This document shows, in pieces, positions 1-7,859 of a DNA stretch of 64,000 bases. Location: the NCBI GenBank assembly GCA_963740395.1, contig CAVUEP010000041.1, forward strand, positions 1 to 64,000. The letters are read 5' to 3'. The notes under the pieces are model-generated. The model was given only the letters and a program-made list of their open reading frames with translations, was not told the DNA's origin and ran no database searches. How positions within the stretch are numbered: the stretch's first letter is position 1; the number at the start of each line of letters is the position of its first letter. The position numbers and the translations under genes are program-made. The stretch comes from CADEEN01 sp963740395 (GTDB taxonomy: Bacteria > Pseudomonadota > Gammaproteobacteria > Burkholderiales > Burkholderiaceae_C).

Positions 1-192
1 GTGTCGTCTACTTGGTTCGGTTGGTCTTGCTGAAGCGGCGCCCCGCTCCGGTGCTGGAGAGTTGACGGTTCCATCCGGCCCCCGCGATCCTTCCGTCACC
101 TTCCCGGGAGCCGCTGCCGGTCGAAGTGCTGCTGGAACTCCAGGGGTCCTCCCTTGAACAGCTGTTTCGAGGCCTGCTGTCGCGTCAGATGA

Positions 193-528
193 TCAGGTTG
201 GACACACATTCTCGCTTACAATCTCATCCGCACGATCATGGCGCAGGCCGCAACGAAGCATGGTATTCAGCCGCGAACGATCAGCTTCAAGGGGGCTCTC
301 CAATTTCTCGGAGAGTTTCAACGACTCATTGATTACCAAGAGTGTCGAGGGGGTTCGCATCGCATGATGCTCTATCAAGAACTGCTCGACAGCATCGCCA
401 GTCAACGAGTTGCCGATCGACCTGATCGATTTGAGCCGCGATTGTTGAAACGCAGACCCAAGCATTTCGCCTTTCTCAGAAAGCCAAGACGCGTCATCAA
501 AAGTGAAATGGCGAAAGGAGTTAGGTAA
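193..528 (+). pseudogene. IS4-type transposase, 3' remnant
   Basis: The open frame translates to the C-terminal end of an IS4-family transposase. It contains an AYNLIRTIMAQA helix just before position 240, then PRTISFKGALQ, and the closing RPDRFEPRLLKRRPK stretch typical of the family's last 100 residues. The DDE catalytic core is missing and a stop codon interrupts the frame at 190-192, so only about 110 residues survive. The family assignment comes from recalled motif patterns. No terminal inverted repeat could be paired because the left end lies outside the window or has decayed. It is inactive and marks past transposition into this accessory patch. Confidence 0.7.
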
Positions 529-830
529 AGCTACGTGCCATTCGATTCATCGTCCGACGCAGCTTAACTAGCGTCGGAGTTTCACTCCGACGCAGGTTGC
601 GGCACCTCGCCAAAACGGATACGACATGCGCTCTGTGTCGCGAAGTGGCCGCCCCAGTGGTCGATCAGTCAACCATTTTCGAAGTGTGGTCGATCTGATG
701 ACACTGCTGCAGAGGTCGCGGCCACCGCCCGCAGGAAGGCGGCCTGGCTTCGTGCGGTCGGATGGTCCAACTTCGGCAGCGAATGAGTTGCACGGATTGC
801 ACGAGAATTCCCCGCCGAGAAGAGACCGCT
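529..830. other. Non-coding stretch between transposase remnant and attC-like site
   Basis: No coding region with recognisable protein features is visible on either strand. The only structure is the nested hairpin around 554-593, annotated separately. Base composition is less GC-rich than in the core genes to the right, which fits acquired DNA. Confidence 0.5.
554..593. repeat. Nested inverted repeat (perfect 10-bp stem)
   Basis: GCGTCGGAGT at 571-580 pairs perfectly with ACTCCGACGC at 584-593 across a 3-base loop. A third arm, CCGACGC at 554-560, could pair with 571-577 instead, giving two competing hairpins. There is no T-tract on either side, so an intrinsic terminator is unlikely. It could be an end fragment of a mobile element or a decayed recombination site. 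Confidence 0.6.
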
Positions 831-917
831 GCCTAACGACCAAGCTAACCTGCCGCATAGAAAGCACTGGCCAATTTGGCAAGGCTGTTCGCGGTCAGGT
901 TCAGCGCTTTGTTAGGC
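831..917 (-). mobile_element. attC-like integron cassette recombination site
   Basis: GCCTAAC (831-837) and GTTAGGC (911-917) form the outer R'/R'' boxes, matching RYYYAAC and GTTRRRY. Inside them GCTAACCTG (844-852) pairs with CAGGTTCAGC (896-905) apart from one unpaired base, the extrahelical-base hallmark of attC sites. Total length is 87 bp, within the usual attC range. The hicA stop codon lies only 6 bases from the outer box, as in gene cassettes where the site follows the gene. No integrase gene and no second complete attC were found in the window. Confidence 0.72.
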
Positions 918-923
918 GGCCAG

Positions 924-1130
924 TTACGATTCGAACTCGTTTCGCGTAATACCAGACTGGCGAATGATTGACCGCAGTGTGCCCGTCTTCAGTTCTTTGT
1001 GGTCAGGAACTGGCACCGTGGTGGTGTTCTCGCCATCACTAACGAGTTGCATTACGACATGACTACCTCGGCGGCGAACTTCGACAAATCCATGTCGTTC
1101 GAGTATTGCGCAGGCATCTTTCCCGGACAT
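924..1130 (-). CDS. hicA: HicA-type toxin (mRNA interferase)
   Basis: A protein of 68 residues with the HicA fold signature: a short N-terminal helix (GKDACAILERHGF), then VEVRRRGSHVVMQ with the family's catalytic GSH histidine, then the TVPVPDHKELKTGTLRSI segment. HicA toxins cleave mRNA ribosome-independently and are held inactive by HicB. An alternative TTG start at 1148 would add six residues and overlap the hicB stop; the ATG at 1130 is preferred because the resulting N-terminus matches typical HicA. It follows hicB directly and ends beside an attC-like site, suggesting a cassette-borne stabilisation module. Confidence 0.82.
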   Translation of the reverse strand: MSGKDACAILERHGFVEVRRRGSHVVMQLVSDGENTTTVPVPDHKELKTGTLRSIIRQSGITRNEFES

Positions 1131-1140
1131 CACGCGGAGC

Positions 1141-1362
1141 TTACCCAAGGGAGACCTCTAGCTGCGTGACGTAGATATCGCCTCCCTCCCGAGCGGAAAT
1201 CTCGGTTGCAGAAGCGGTCTCGTAGAACAGTTCGACGGCTTCGCGAAGATTGGCGAGTGATTGCTCAATGGTGTCGCCTTGACTGGCCACGTCTAGTTCG
1301 GGACACAGTGCCGAGAATCCAGGTGCTTCGGCTTGAATAATGGCCGTTAAACGTTTGCTCAT
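1141..1362 (-). CDS. hicB: HicB-type antitoxin
   Basis: A protein of 73 residues starting MSKRLTAIIQAE. It has the degraded RNase H-like HicB fold: APGFSALCPELDVASQGDT followed by the helix SLANLREAVELFYETA. HicB antitoxins bind HicA and usually repress their own promoter. This copy is the short form without an obvious C-terminal DNA-binding domain. It is the first gene of the hicBA pair. Its start codon overlaps (ATGA) the stop of a small upstream frame at 1359-1571, which may be fortuitous. Confidence 0.82.
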   Translation of the reverse strand: MSKRLTAIIQAEAPGFSALCPELDVASQGDTIEQSLANLREAVELFYETASATEISAREGGDIYVTQLEVSLG

Positions 1363-1571
1363 GAATCGGACTCCCATTTGACTTGCCACCGAACAACCGG
1401 GCGTGGTTGTCCGCCCACGTTAGATGGGCTTACACCAAAGTATACTCCAAACGACACGACAGAGCCAAACACGAAAAAGACAAAGCAAATACACTGTGGA
1501 GCCTTATCAAGCATGCCTGCTCGTTCGGCGTTCGCGAACAATTCTTCGCAATTGGCGTCGAATGAATGCAT
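1359..1571 (-). CDS. Possible small membrane protein upstream of hicB
   Basis: An open frame of 70 codons with one strongly hydrophobic stretch (CICFVFFVFGSVVSFGVYF). Its stop overlaps the hicB start by ATGA, a translational-coupling arrangement. I do not recognise the protein. It overlaps another frame on the same strand (1430-1882), and part of it runs through short inverted repeats (1376-1430), so it may be chance. Low confidence. Confidence 0.25.
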   Translation of the reverse strand: MHSFDANCEELFANAERAGMLDKAPQCICFVFFVFGSVVSFGVYFGVSPSNVGGQPRPVVRWQVKWESDS

Positions 1572-2033
1572 ACGCCGAGTAGCACCCTGTTGAAACGTGT
1601 ATCGAGTCCCGCCATCTGCCGCATTCGGTAGGTTAGGTCTGTCCAGCTACTGGCCGCCGCAATGAGAAAATCAACGTCCGCTAGCTCACGAATACGGTGC
1701 GCTGCGGCTAGCGAACCGACCGCCTGCAACAGTGGGTAAATGAGCCTTTCAGGGATAGCCCCAAATCGCTGTCGCCCCGCAGCCAAAACGGCCCCTTCGT
1801 AGCTCTTGGTGCTGCGGAGGGAGCGTTTCCGGTTTGTCTTCAATCCTCGGTGAACCACAACAAATGTCCGCAATGTGGGCACGGGGCATCACGTGTCGGC
1901 GTGGTCGACGTTTCGGTTCGCGTATCTTTCCCGCAGACTGGGCAGCTGTTCGGATCACCCTCGGGCGCCAGCGAATCGTCATCCGACCTGTTCCCGCAGT
2001 TGCGCGAGCACCTGCAGTCCGCCCTGAGCTACT
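1572..2033. other. Stretch without a recognisable gene
   Basis: Two open frames occur here: a minus-strand one at 1430-1882 (150 codons) and a plus-strand one at 1850-2059 beginning with a CPQCG zinc-ribbon-like motif. Neither resembles a family I know, and codon usage is not clearly coding. They may be remnants of cassette genes. The region ends where the conserved chromosomal genes begin. Confidence 0.4.
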
Positions 2034-2933
2034 TCAAGGGTCAGTACGTGGTGGTCTGAGCAGACGCTCGATCGTCGCTGCGATCAGCGTCGGCTGCTCG
2101 TGCACGATCCAGTGGCTCGCGCCGGCCACCCGCTGCACGACCAGCGGGCTGACGAACGCGTCCAGGCCCTCGAGCAGCGACGGCGGCAACGCCACATCGG
2201 CCTCGCCCCAGAGAACCGTCGTCGGCACGTTCACCGTGACGGCCTCGCGCGGCAGTTCGAACGTGTGAATCGGATCGTCGGGCGAGGTCGCCGGCTTCAA
2301 GGGCGACGCGCGGTAGTAGTTCAGCGGTCCTTCCAAGCCCTGCCGCCATACATTGCGGTATTGCTCGCGCAGGCCGTCGTCGAGCCACGCCGCGCCGCCC
2401 ATCTGCATGAAGAAGGGCCACAAACGCTTGAAGTCGTCTTCGGCCAGCAACGACGCCGCGTCGGGACGGCAGAGGAAGTTCATGTAGGCGCTGGCCGCCT
2501 GCTGCGCCGGGCTGTCTCGCAGTTCGCGCAGGAACGTCGCCGGGTGCGGCGAATTGATGATCAGCAACTGCCGGATCAGCTGGGGTCGCTGCGCGGCCAG
2601 CGTCCATGCGACCGCGCCTCCCCAGTCATGCGCCACCAGCAGGTCGATCGGCGCACCCATCGATTCGATCAGTGCGGCGATGTCGGTCGCGAGATGCTTG
2701 GCGCGGTAGGCCTCGACCTCTGCCGGCGCACTCGAACGCGCATACCCACGCAAGTTCGGCGCCACGCAATATGCGTGCCCCGACAGGCGCTGCATGACCT
2801 CGTCCCAGATGAACGCACCTTCGGGGAATCCGTGCAGCAGCAGCACGCGCGGCGCCAGCGCGGGCGAACCCCCGGCCCGGCACGACAGGGTGATGCCATG
2901 CGGCAACGCCCGGTCAAAGCAGTCGATGCTCAA
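2034..2933 (-). CDS. Alpha/beta hydrolase, epoxide hydrolase-like
   Basis: A protein of 299 residues with the alpha/beta-hydrolase order: LLHGFPEG oxyanion-hole motif near residue 33, the nucleophile elbow AHDWGGAVAW with Asp as nucleophile near residue 102, and a late GASHWIVHEQP carrying the catalytic His. An Asp nucleophile with an HGFPE motif is typical of epoxide hydrolases and haloalkane dehalogenase relatives; the substrate cannot be told from sequence. The apparent start is TTG, overlapping the engB stop by four bases, so the two genes are translationally coupled. Confidence 0.8.
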   Translation of the reverse strand: MSIDCFDRALPHGITLSCRAGGSPALAPRVLLLHGFPEGAFIWDEVMQRLSGHAYCVAPNLRGYARSSAPAEVEAYRAKHLATDIAALIESMGAPIDLLVAHDWGGAVAWTLAAQRPQLIRQLLIINSPHPATFLRELRDSPAQQAASAYMNFLCRPDAASLLAEDDFKRLWPFFMQMGGAAWLDDGLREQYRNVWRQGLEGPLNYYRASPLKPATSPDDPIHTFELPREAVTVNVPTTVLWGEADVALPPSLLEGLDAFVSPLVVQRVAGASHWIVHEQPTLIAATIERLLRPPRTDP

Positions 2934-3586
2934 TCGTGCACCCAGCCGTGCAACATGGTCGCCGCGTCGTCGACGCCCGTCTTCTTCAACGCCGAGAACA
3001 GCGAAATTCCGATATCGGCATCGTCGGTCGAGAGGTCGGCCATCGCCTCGTTGGCCGTGCGCAGCGCAGCGTCGGCGTCCTTGCGCGACAACTTGTCGGC
3101 CTTGGTCAGCAGAACCAGCAGCTTGACCTCACCGGTACCGACCCGCGGCGCAACCCAGGCCAGCAGCTGGCGATCGAGGTCGGTCAAACCCAGCCGCGGG
3201 TCGACCATCAGCACGACGCCCGACAAACTGCGGCGCACCGCCAGGTAGTCGGCCATCACCTGCTGCCAGCGCAGCTTGGCGGCGCGCTCGACCGCCGCGT
3301 AGCCGTAGCCGGGCAGGTCGGCGAAGTAGGCGTCCGGCGCATCCTTGGGTCCGAGCGCAAACAGGTTGATGTGCTGCGTGCGCCCCGGGGTCTTCGAGGC
3401 GAATGCCAGGCGTCTTTGTTGGGCCAGCGTGTTGATCGCCGTCGACTTGCCCGCATTGCTGCGCCCGACGAAGGCGATCTCGGGCAGTTCATGCACCGGC
3501 AGTTGATCCAGTTGGCTGGCCGTGGTCAGGAAGCGCGCGGTGTGCGTCCAGGCCAGCGCGATCTTCGCCTCGGGAGAGGTATTCAT
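2930..3586 (-). CDS. engB: Ribosome biogenesis GTP-binding protein EngB (YsxC/YihA)
   Basis: A small GTPase of about 218 residues. GRSNAGKST is the P-loop, TPGRT the switch I region, DLPGYGY the Walker B/G3 motif, and TKADK the G4 base-specificity motif. EngB is needed for late 50S subunit assembly. Start ATG at 3586 gives MNTSPEAK; an in-frame ATG at 3595 is also possible, with GGAG four bases upstream. It is divergent from the cytochrome c4 gene, a common betaproteobacterial neighbour pair, and overlaps the hydrolase gene downstream. Confidence 0.95.
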   Translation of the reverse strand: MNTSPEAKIALAWTHTARFLTTASQLDQLPVHELPEIAFVGRSNAGKSTAINTLAQQRRLAFASKTPGRTQHINLFALGPKDAPDAYFADLPGYGYAAVERAAKLRWQQVMADYLAVRRSLSGVVLMVDPRLGLTDLDRQLLAWVAPRVGTGEVKLLVLLTKADKLSRKDADAALRTANEAMADLSTDDADIGISLFSALKKTGVDDAATMLHGWVHD

Positions 3587-3733
3587 GGGGGGCATCTTGC
3601 TCCGTTGCGGCGGTCTCACCCAAGCGCCACGAAGTGGCCCCTTTCGGGTTGTCGCGGCCCTGCGCGTGCGGCATTGTAAAATTCGCTGGTTTTGCGCCCG
3701 CCGCAACCTCCACAAACTCAGGTCCGCACACCC

Positions 3734-4357
3734 ATGATGAAGGCTCTTGCCACCCTGACCCTGGCCGCCCTGCTCGTCGCGCCAGCGCTGGCCGCCACGC
3801 CCGCTGCAGCACCCGCGCCGCCCGATCTGGCCAAGGGCCAGACCATTTCGACCCAGGTTTGCGTGGCCTGCCACGCGGCGGACGGCTCGCGCGGCAGCCC
3901 CGCCAACCCGATTCTGGCCGGGCAGCACCCCGAGTACCTTGCCAAGCAGTTGACCGAGTTCAAGTCCGGCAAGCGCAACAACGCGGTCATGAAAGGCTTC
4001 GCGGGTACGCTGTCCGACGAGGACATCAGGAACGTCTCGGCCTTCTATGCCAGCAAGAGCGCCAAGCCGGGGTTCGCGAAGAACAAGGACGGCGTCAAGC
4101 TGGGCGAGAAGATCTACCGCGGCGGGGTTGCCGACAAGGCCGTCGCAGCCTGCGCGGGCTGCCACAGCCCGAATGGCGCGGGCATCCCGGCGCAGTACCC
4201 CCGCGTCGGCGGTCAGCATGCCGATTACACCGAGGCGCAGCTGGTCGCGTTCCGCAGCGGAGCACGCGGCAACAGCGAGCCGATGAGGATCATCGCCGGC
4301 AAGATGAGCGACGCCGAGATCAAGGCCGTCTCGGACTACGTCGCCGGCCTGCGCTGA
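3734..4357 (+). CDS. Diheme cytochrome c4
   Basis: A protein of 207 residues with a Sec signal peptide (MMKALATLTLAALLVAPALA) and two c-type heme motifs, CVACH near residue 43 and CAGCH near residue 140. They lie in two repeated class I cytochrome domains, each with a later Met ligand. Cytochrome c4 is a periplasmic or membrane-attached electron carrier feeding terminal oxidases or denitrification enzymes. ATG at 3734 or 3737 precedes the signal peptide; the earlier in-frame codons look untranslated. It could donate electrons to the NirS/HCO system further right. Confidence 0.93.
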   Translation: MMKALATLTLAALLVAPALAATPAAAPAPPDLAKGQTISTQVCVACHAADGSRGSPANPILAGQHPEYLAKQLTEFKSGKRNNAVMKGFAGTLSDEDIRNVSAFYASKSAKPGFAKNKDGVKLGEKIYRGGVADKAVAACAGCHSPNGAGIPAQYPRVGGQHADYTEAQLVAFRSGARGNSEPMRIIAGKMSDAEIKAVSDYVAGLR

Positions 4358-4377
4358 GGCGACCGACGCACGCCAGA

Positions 4378-4404
4378 AGGCCGGCCTCGCGCCGGCCTCT
4401 TTCA
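4378..4404 (+). terminator. Intrinsic terminator after cytochrome c4
   Basis: AGGCCGGC (4378-4385) pairs with GCCGGCCT (4391-4398) across a 5-base loop and is followed by CTTTC. It lies 20 bases after the cytochrome c4 stop. Confidence 0.75.
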
Positions 4405-4491
4405 TGCGGCAGCGTGAACAGCTGCCCGCGCGTGAGGCTGTTGTGCCCCGCAGCATGTGCCGGCACGCGGTTATCGGGCTAGTCTCACGTC

Positions 4492-4845
4492 ATGCCCTAC
4501 GTCACCCGCGCCGCCGACGGCACCCTCGCCAGCCTGCATCGAGACGAGCCCACGGCCGGTGCCGAGTTTCTCGCCCCCGATGCCCCGGAAGTCATTGCCT
4601 TTGTCGGCGGGAACGACGACTTCGGTCGCCTCGATGCCGATTTCGTGCGCGTGATCGAGGACGTGATCGACACGCTGATTGTCCGGAACATCATCAACAT
4701 CACCGACCTGCCGGAATTGGCCCAGGCCAAGTTGTTCGCCCGCAAGTCGTTCCGCGAACGCATCACCCGGGACTCGCTGCGTCTGTTCGACGACAGCGGT
4801 GTGTCCGACGTCATCGGCGACACGCAGTTCGGCGCGCCCAACTAG
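4492..4845 (+). CDS. Conserved hypothetical protein
   Basis: A soluble, acidic protein of 117 residues without signal peptide or membrane segment. It has an internal helical stretch (FVRVIEDVIDTLIVRNIINITDLP) followed by AQAKLFARKSFRERI. Similar short proteins occur widely in Burkholderiales, sometimes under a misleading tryptophan-synthase-like label; no enzymatic motif is visible here. It is a single gene between the cytochrome c4 terminator and the convergent SirB2 gene. Function unknown. Confidence 0.75.
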   Translation: MPYVTRAADGTLASLHRDEPTAGAEFLAPDAPEVIAFVGGNDDFGRLDADFVRVIEDVIDTLIVRNIINITDLPELAQAKLFARKSFRERITRDSLRLFDDSGVSDVIGDTQFGAPN

Positions 4846-4876
4846 ACCGGTGCGCGCCGCGCGCTCTTCAACGGGC

Positions 4877-5284
4877 TCAATCGAGCCAGTGTCGCAGCGC
4901 ACCCAGCGGGTGATGCGCCAGCGCCACCGAGATCATGAACAGGTAGCAGGCGATCGCGGCCGCAAAGGCCAGCGACTGCACACGCGGAGTGCGCGCTCGT
5001 TTGAGCGCCATGCTGCCGAGCACGATGTAGAGCAACAGCAGCAGCAGCTTGGCGCCGAGCCAAGGGTCGCGCAGCGGTTGCAGCCCCAGCATCGACCACA
5101 GCGCCACACCTGCGGCCAGCAGCGCCGAGTCGATGGCGACGCTGGTCAGCCGCAATGCCCCGTGCAGCGGCCAGCCCTGCCCGGCCAGCACCGCGGTGCC
5201 ACGCAATGCAAACAGCAGGCCGCTCGTCGCCACCAAGGCGACGTGCGTCGCCTTGATGTGGGGGTAGAACTCCACCAGCGTCAT
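4877..5284 (-). CDS. SirB2-family membrane protein
   Basis: A protein of 135 residues with about four transmembrane helices, beginning MTLVEFYPHIKATHVALVAT and containing LRDPWLGAKLLLLLLYIVLG, the pattern of the SirB2 family. Members are small inner-membrane proteins of unknown biochemical role, often with conserved His residues that suggest heme binding (inference). It lies downstream of the TonB receptor on the same strand with a 61-base gap, so the two may be co-transcribed. Confidence 0.8.
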   Translation of the reverse strand: MTLVEFYPHIKATHVALVATSGLLFALRGTAVLAGQGWPLHGALRLTSVAIDSALLAAGVALWSMLGLQPLRDPWLGAKLLLLLLYIVLGSMALKRARTPRVQSLAFAAAIACYLFMISVALAHHPLGALRHWLD

Positions 5285-5345
5285 GGCGCGATCATGCGCC
5301 GCCGCGGTGCTGGCCGGGCATCACCCGCTCCCGAGGTGAACCGGC

Positions 5346-7709
5346 CTAGAACTCTGCCACCAGCGAAACCTTGAAGTGCCGACCCGGCTGCGTGTAGGCG
5401 TCGGCCAGATCGGGCACCGTGCGCAAGCCCTGCACGTCGGACCAATGCCAGTACTTCTGATCGGTCAGGTTCACCGCCGCCAGATTCAGGCGCAGGCCCT
5501 TGCGAATCCGCCACTGGCCGCTGAGGTCCAGCGTGGTGGCCGCGGGAATCGTGAACTGCGTGCCCACGTTGGGGGGATTGCCCACGCTGACGCTGCCCAG
5601 GTCCGAGGGTCGCTTGGCGCTTTGGTGGAACACGTCAACCTGCGCGTGCCAGTTGCCGGTCGCGTAGCGCAGACCCATGTGCCACGTGGCGGGATCGATG
5701 TGGTTGAGCTTGAGCCCGGTGGTGTCGTCCGTGCCGCGTGTCCGGCCGTAGCTGAAGGGCGAACTCCACTGACCCCCAACTGCGGTGCCCCAGGCCATCT
5801 GGCCCTTGAGCTCGAAGCCGCTGATCGTGGCGCGCTCGACGTTGACGGTCTGGAAAAGTGTCGGATTGCTCGTCGTTGCCGGCGCGCCGTTGGCCGTGCC
5901 CAGGTTCTTCTTCTCGACGATCAGCTGTTCATAGCGTGATTGGAAGACCGCCAAGTCCAGCGACAGGCCACCCAGCCGGGCACGGGCGCCGAGCTCGAAG
6001 TTGCGGCTCTCTTCGGGCTTCAGATCGGGGTTGGGCAGCAACCGGGCGGTCGAGACTTCCAGCGCGCTGTTGACCTGCTGCCCCTCGGGGGCGCGAAAGC
6101 CGCTGGCCGCGTTGGCGAACAGCGCCCAGGTCGGGCTGGCGCGCCACAGCACGCCGAGCTTGGGCGACGTGGCCGAGCCCGACAACGACGTGCCCGGCGT
6201 GGCCGACACCGTCGGGAAGTAGCCGTCCTGGCTCAGTACCTTGAGCGAGAAGCGATCGAAGCGCACGCCCGGCGTGATGCTCCAACGGCCGTCACTGATC
6301 TCGCTTTGCACATAGAGGGCCTGGGCGCTATCGCGCGTGTCAGGGAAGTATTTCTTGGGCACAAAGGGCGGTAGCGGTGCGGGGTCGGAACCGTCAGCGA
6401 AGCTGCTGATATCGGTGCGCACGGCATCGATGCCGTAGGTGAGGGTCTGCGACCACTGGTCCGACAGCTTCATGCTCTTGTCGGCCTGCAGCGTGGCCTG
6501 CCAGGCGCGTTCGTCGTAGCTGATGTCGCGCAGGCGCAGGCCGCCGTCGTTGCGCAGGGTCCTGCCCTTGTCGCGCGCCGCGCTGTCCTGCCAGGTTGCA
6601 GTGGCCTGCAGGTTGTCGGCCCAGGCAGTTTGAATGGCGAAACGCGCATCCCACGTGGCGCGATTGCGCTGCATCGTCTTGGCCGCGTCCTCGTCCACCA
6701 CCAGCGCCGCCTGCTGCGCCGCGGTGCCCGTGAAGGGCGGCTTGGCGCGGCTGGAAAGCAACTCCACTTCATTGTCCTTGCTGACATGCTCCAGCGTCAG
6801 CACATGGCGCTGCCCCGCGCCCGGACGCCAGACCAGCTTGCCCAGCAACGATGTGCCGCTGCTCTGCTGGGGGTTGGGCGTGGTGCGGTCGACATCGGCC
6901 GTATCGTTGCGGCCCATGTTCTCCAAGGCATTGGCGCGGTTGCGCGCAGCCGTGATCAGCCACTCGGCGCGCTCGCTGACGCGCCCGGCCAGCGTGGCGC
7001 CCACGCTGGTCTCGTCATCGTCGCTGCCATGGCTGAGCCAGACCCTGCCACCGAGGGACTTCTCCGGGTCCGCGCCGCCGCCGAGAAAGTCGGCCGGCTC
7101 GAGGCTGATGAAATTGACCAGGCCGGCCAAGCCGTCGGAGCCATACAGCGCCGAGGTGGGCCCGCGCACGATCTCGATGCGCTTGAGCAACCCGAGCGCC
7201 ACCGCGTCGCGGCCGAAGGCATTGCTGCCGACGATGTAGCTGCGCGGCAGGCGCACGCCGTCGGCCAGCATGATCACGCGGTTGCCGCCCTGGCCGCGGA
7301 TGCTGAAACCCGCATTGCCGTCCGAACCCACCGAGTTGCCACGCCCGGTGACGCTGAAGCGCGCCGGTGCCCGCTTGACCGACACATTGGGCAAGGTCCT
7401 CGCGACGTCGCGGATGTCCTGGATCTGCTCCTCTTCGAGACGCCAGCTGCCGATCACGTCCACCGACAGCGGCAGGTCGCTGATGACCTGCGCGTAGCGC
7501 GACGCGCTGACAACCACCTGTTGTGGCGCAGCGCCGTCCTGGAAGGTCTCCGCATGCTGCGCCTGCACCGTTCCGCAGAGCGCCATCGACAGCATGGCCG
7601 CGATCGGCCCGAGGCCGGAATGCATTGCCTTCGCGGCCAGTTCGACGGGTGAGAACGCGCGCCGCCGAAACGGACAAGGGAGTGTCTGCATGGACGCGAG
7701 CATCGCCAA
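5346..7709 (-). CDS. TonB-dependent outer-membrane receptor
   Basis: A protein of up to 787 residues. After the signal region comes a TonB-box-like segment (QQVVVSASR), then a plug domain (SDLPLSVDVIG..., GGNRVIMLADGVRLPRSYI, RIEIVRGPTSALYGSDGLAG) and a long beta-barrel ending in an aromatic residue (VSLVAEF). The plug resembles hemoglobin/heme or siderophore receptors, but the ligand is not determinable. The start is uncertain: ATG codons at 7709, 7691 and 7625 are possible, and the last gives a compact signal peptide. It diverges from nirS, and the shared intergenic region holds two FNR/DNR-like boxes. Confidence 0.9.
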   Translation of the reverse strand: MAMLASMQTLPCPFRRRAFSPVELAAKAMHSGLGPIAAMLSMALCGTVQAQHAETFQDGAAPQQVVVSASRYAQVISDLPLSVDVIGSWRLEEEQIQDIRDVARTLPNVSVKRAPARFSVTGRGNSVGSDGNAGFSIRGQGGNRVIMLADGVRLPRSYIVGSNAFGRDAVALGLLKRIEIVRGPTSALYGSDGLAGLVNFISLEPADFLGGGADPEKSLGGRVWLSHGSDDDETSVGATLAGRVSERAEWLITAARNRANALENMGRNDTADVDRTTPNPQQSSGTSLLGKLVWRPGAGQRHVLTLEHVSKDNEVELLSSRAKPPFTGTAAQQAALVVDEDAAKTMQRNRATWDARFAIQTAWADNLQATATWQDSAARDKGRTLRNDGGLRLRDISYDERAWQATLQADKSMKLSDQWSQTLTYGIDAVRTDISSFADGSDPAPLPPFVPKKYFPDTRDSAQALYVQSEISDGRWSITPGVRFDRFSLKVLSQDGYFPTVSATPGTSLSGSATSPKLGVLWRASPTWALFANAASGFRAPEGQQVNSALEVSTARLLPNPDLKPEESRNFELGARARLGGLSLDLAVFQSRYEQLIVEKKNLGTANGAPATTSNPTLFQTVNVERATISGFELKGQMAWGTAVGGQWSSPFSYGRTRGTDDTTGLKLNHIDPATWHMGLRYATGNWHAQVDVFHQSAKRPSDLGSVSVGNPPNVGTQFTIPAATTLDLSGQWRIRKGLRLNLAAVNLTDQKYWHWSDVQGLRTVPDLADAYTQPGRHFKVSLVAEF

Positions 7710-7726
7710 TGCACGTCAAGCCGGCC

Positions 7727-7740
7727 TTGACATCCGTCAA
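7727..7740. promoter_or_regulatory. FNR/DNR-like box, receptor side
   Basis: TTGACATCCGTCAA is a perfect inverted repeat of TTGAC separated by four bases, close to the FNR/DNR consensus TTGAT-N4-ATCAA. It lies just upstream of the TonB receptor in the divergent region with nirS. Confidence 0.6.
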
Positions 7741-7777
7741 TACGGTGTGTCGCGCTCATCCAACCCGGTCGTGACGA

Positions 7778-7791
7778 TTGACATAGTTCAA
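7778..7791 (+). promoter_or_regulatory. FNR/DNR-like box upstream of nirS
   Basis: TTGACATAGTTCAA matches the FNR/DNR consensus in eight of ten half-site bases. Its centre is about 75 bases before the nirS start, with only a poor -10 (GACCAT, 7814-7819) at class II distance. A DNR-type regulator is encoded 3.3 kb downstream. Confidence 0.68.
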
Positions 7792-7859
7792 GGCCAGGCC
7801 TACACGAACGGCGGACCATCGCCGCTATCGACTTGATTCATCTACCACGGAGCGTCTCC

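Noticed and set aside
1..192. A coding start for the transposase remnant
   Set aside because: Frames before 193 are broken by stops and show no transposase core motifs; no terminal repeat could be paired.
519..525. Extra attC core boxes (GTTAGGT here and at 1631; ATCTAAC-like near 1420)
   Set aside because: Single 7-base boxes without a partner and inner arms are expected by chance.
1430..1882. A 150-codon minus-strand gene
   Set aside because: No recognisable family, overlaps another frame on the same strand, and no ribosome site was seen; kept only as a note.
2100..3248. Long plus-strand open frames opposite engB, the hydrolase and many ribosomal genes
   Set aside because: They are GC-rich antisense shadows of well-supported minus-strand genes, with Arg/His/Gln-rich nonsense composition.
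3640..3690. Sigma-70 promoter for cytochrome c4
   Set aside because: TAAAAT is a fair -10, but the nearest TTG-type -35 is 22 bases away; too weak to list.
4846..4876. Terminator between the hypothetical gene and the SirB2 gene
   Set aside because: GC-rich palindromic bases without a T-tract or a clear stem-loop.
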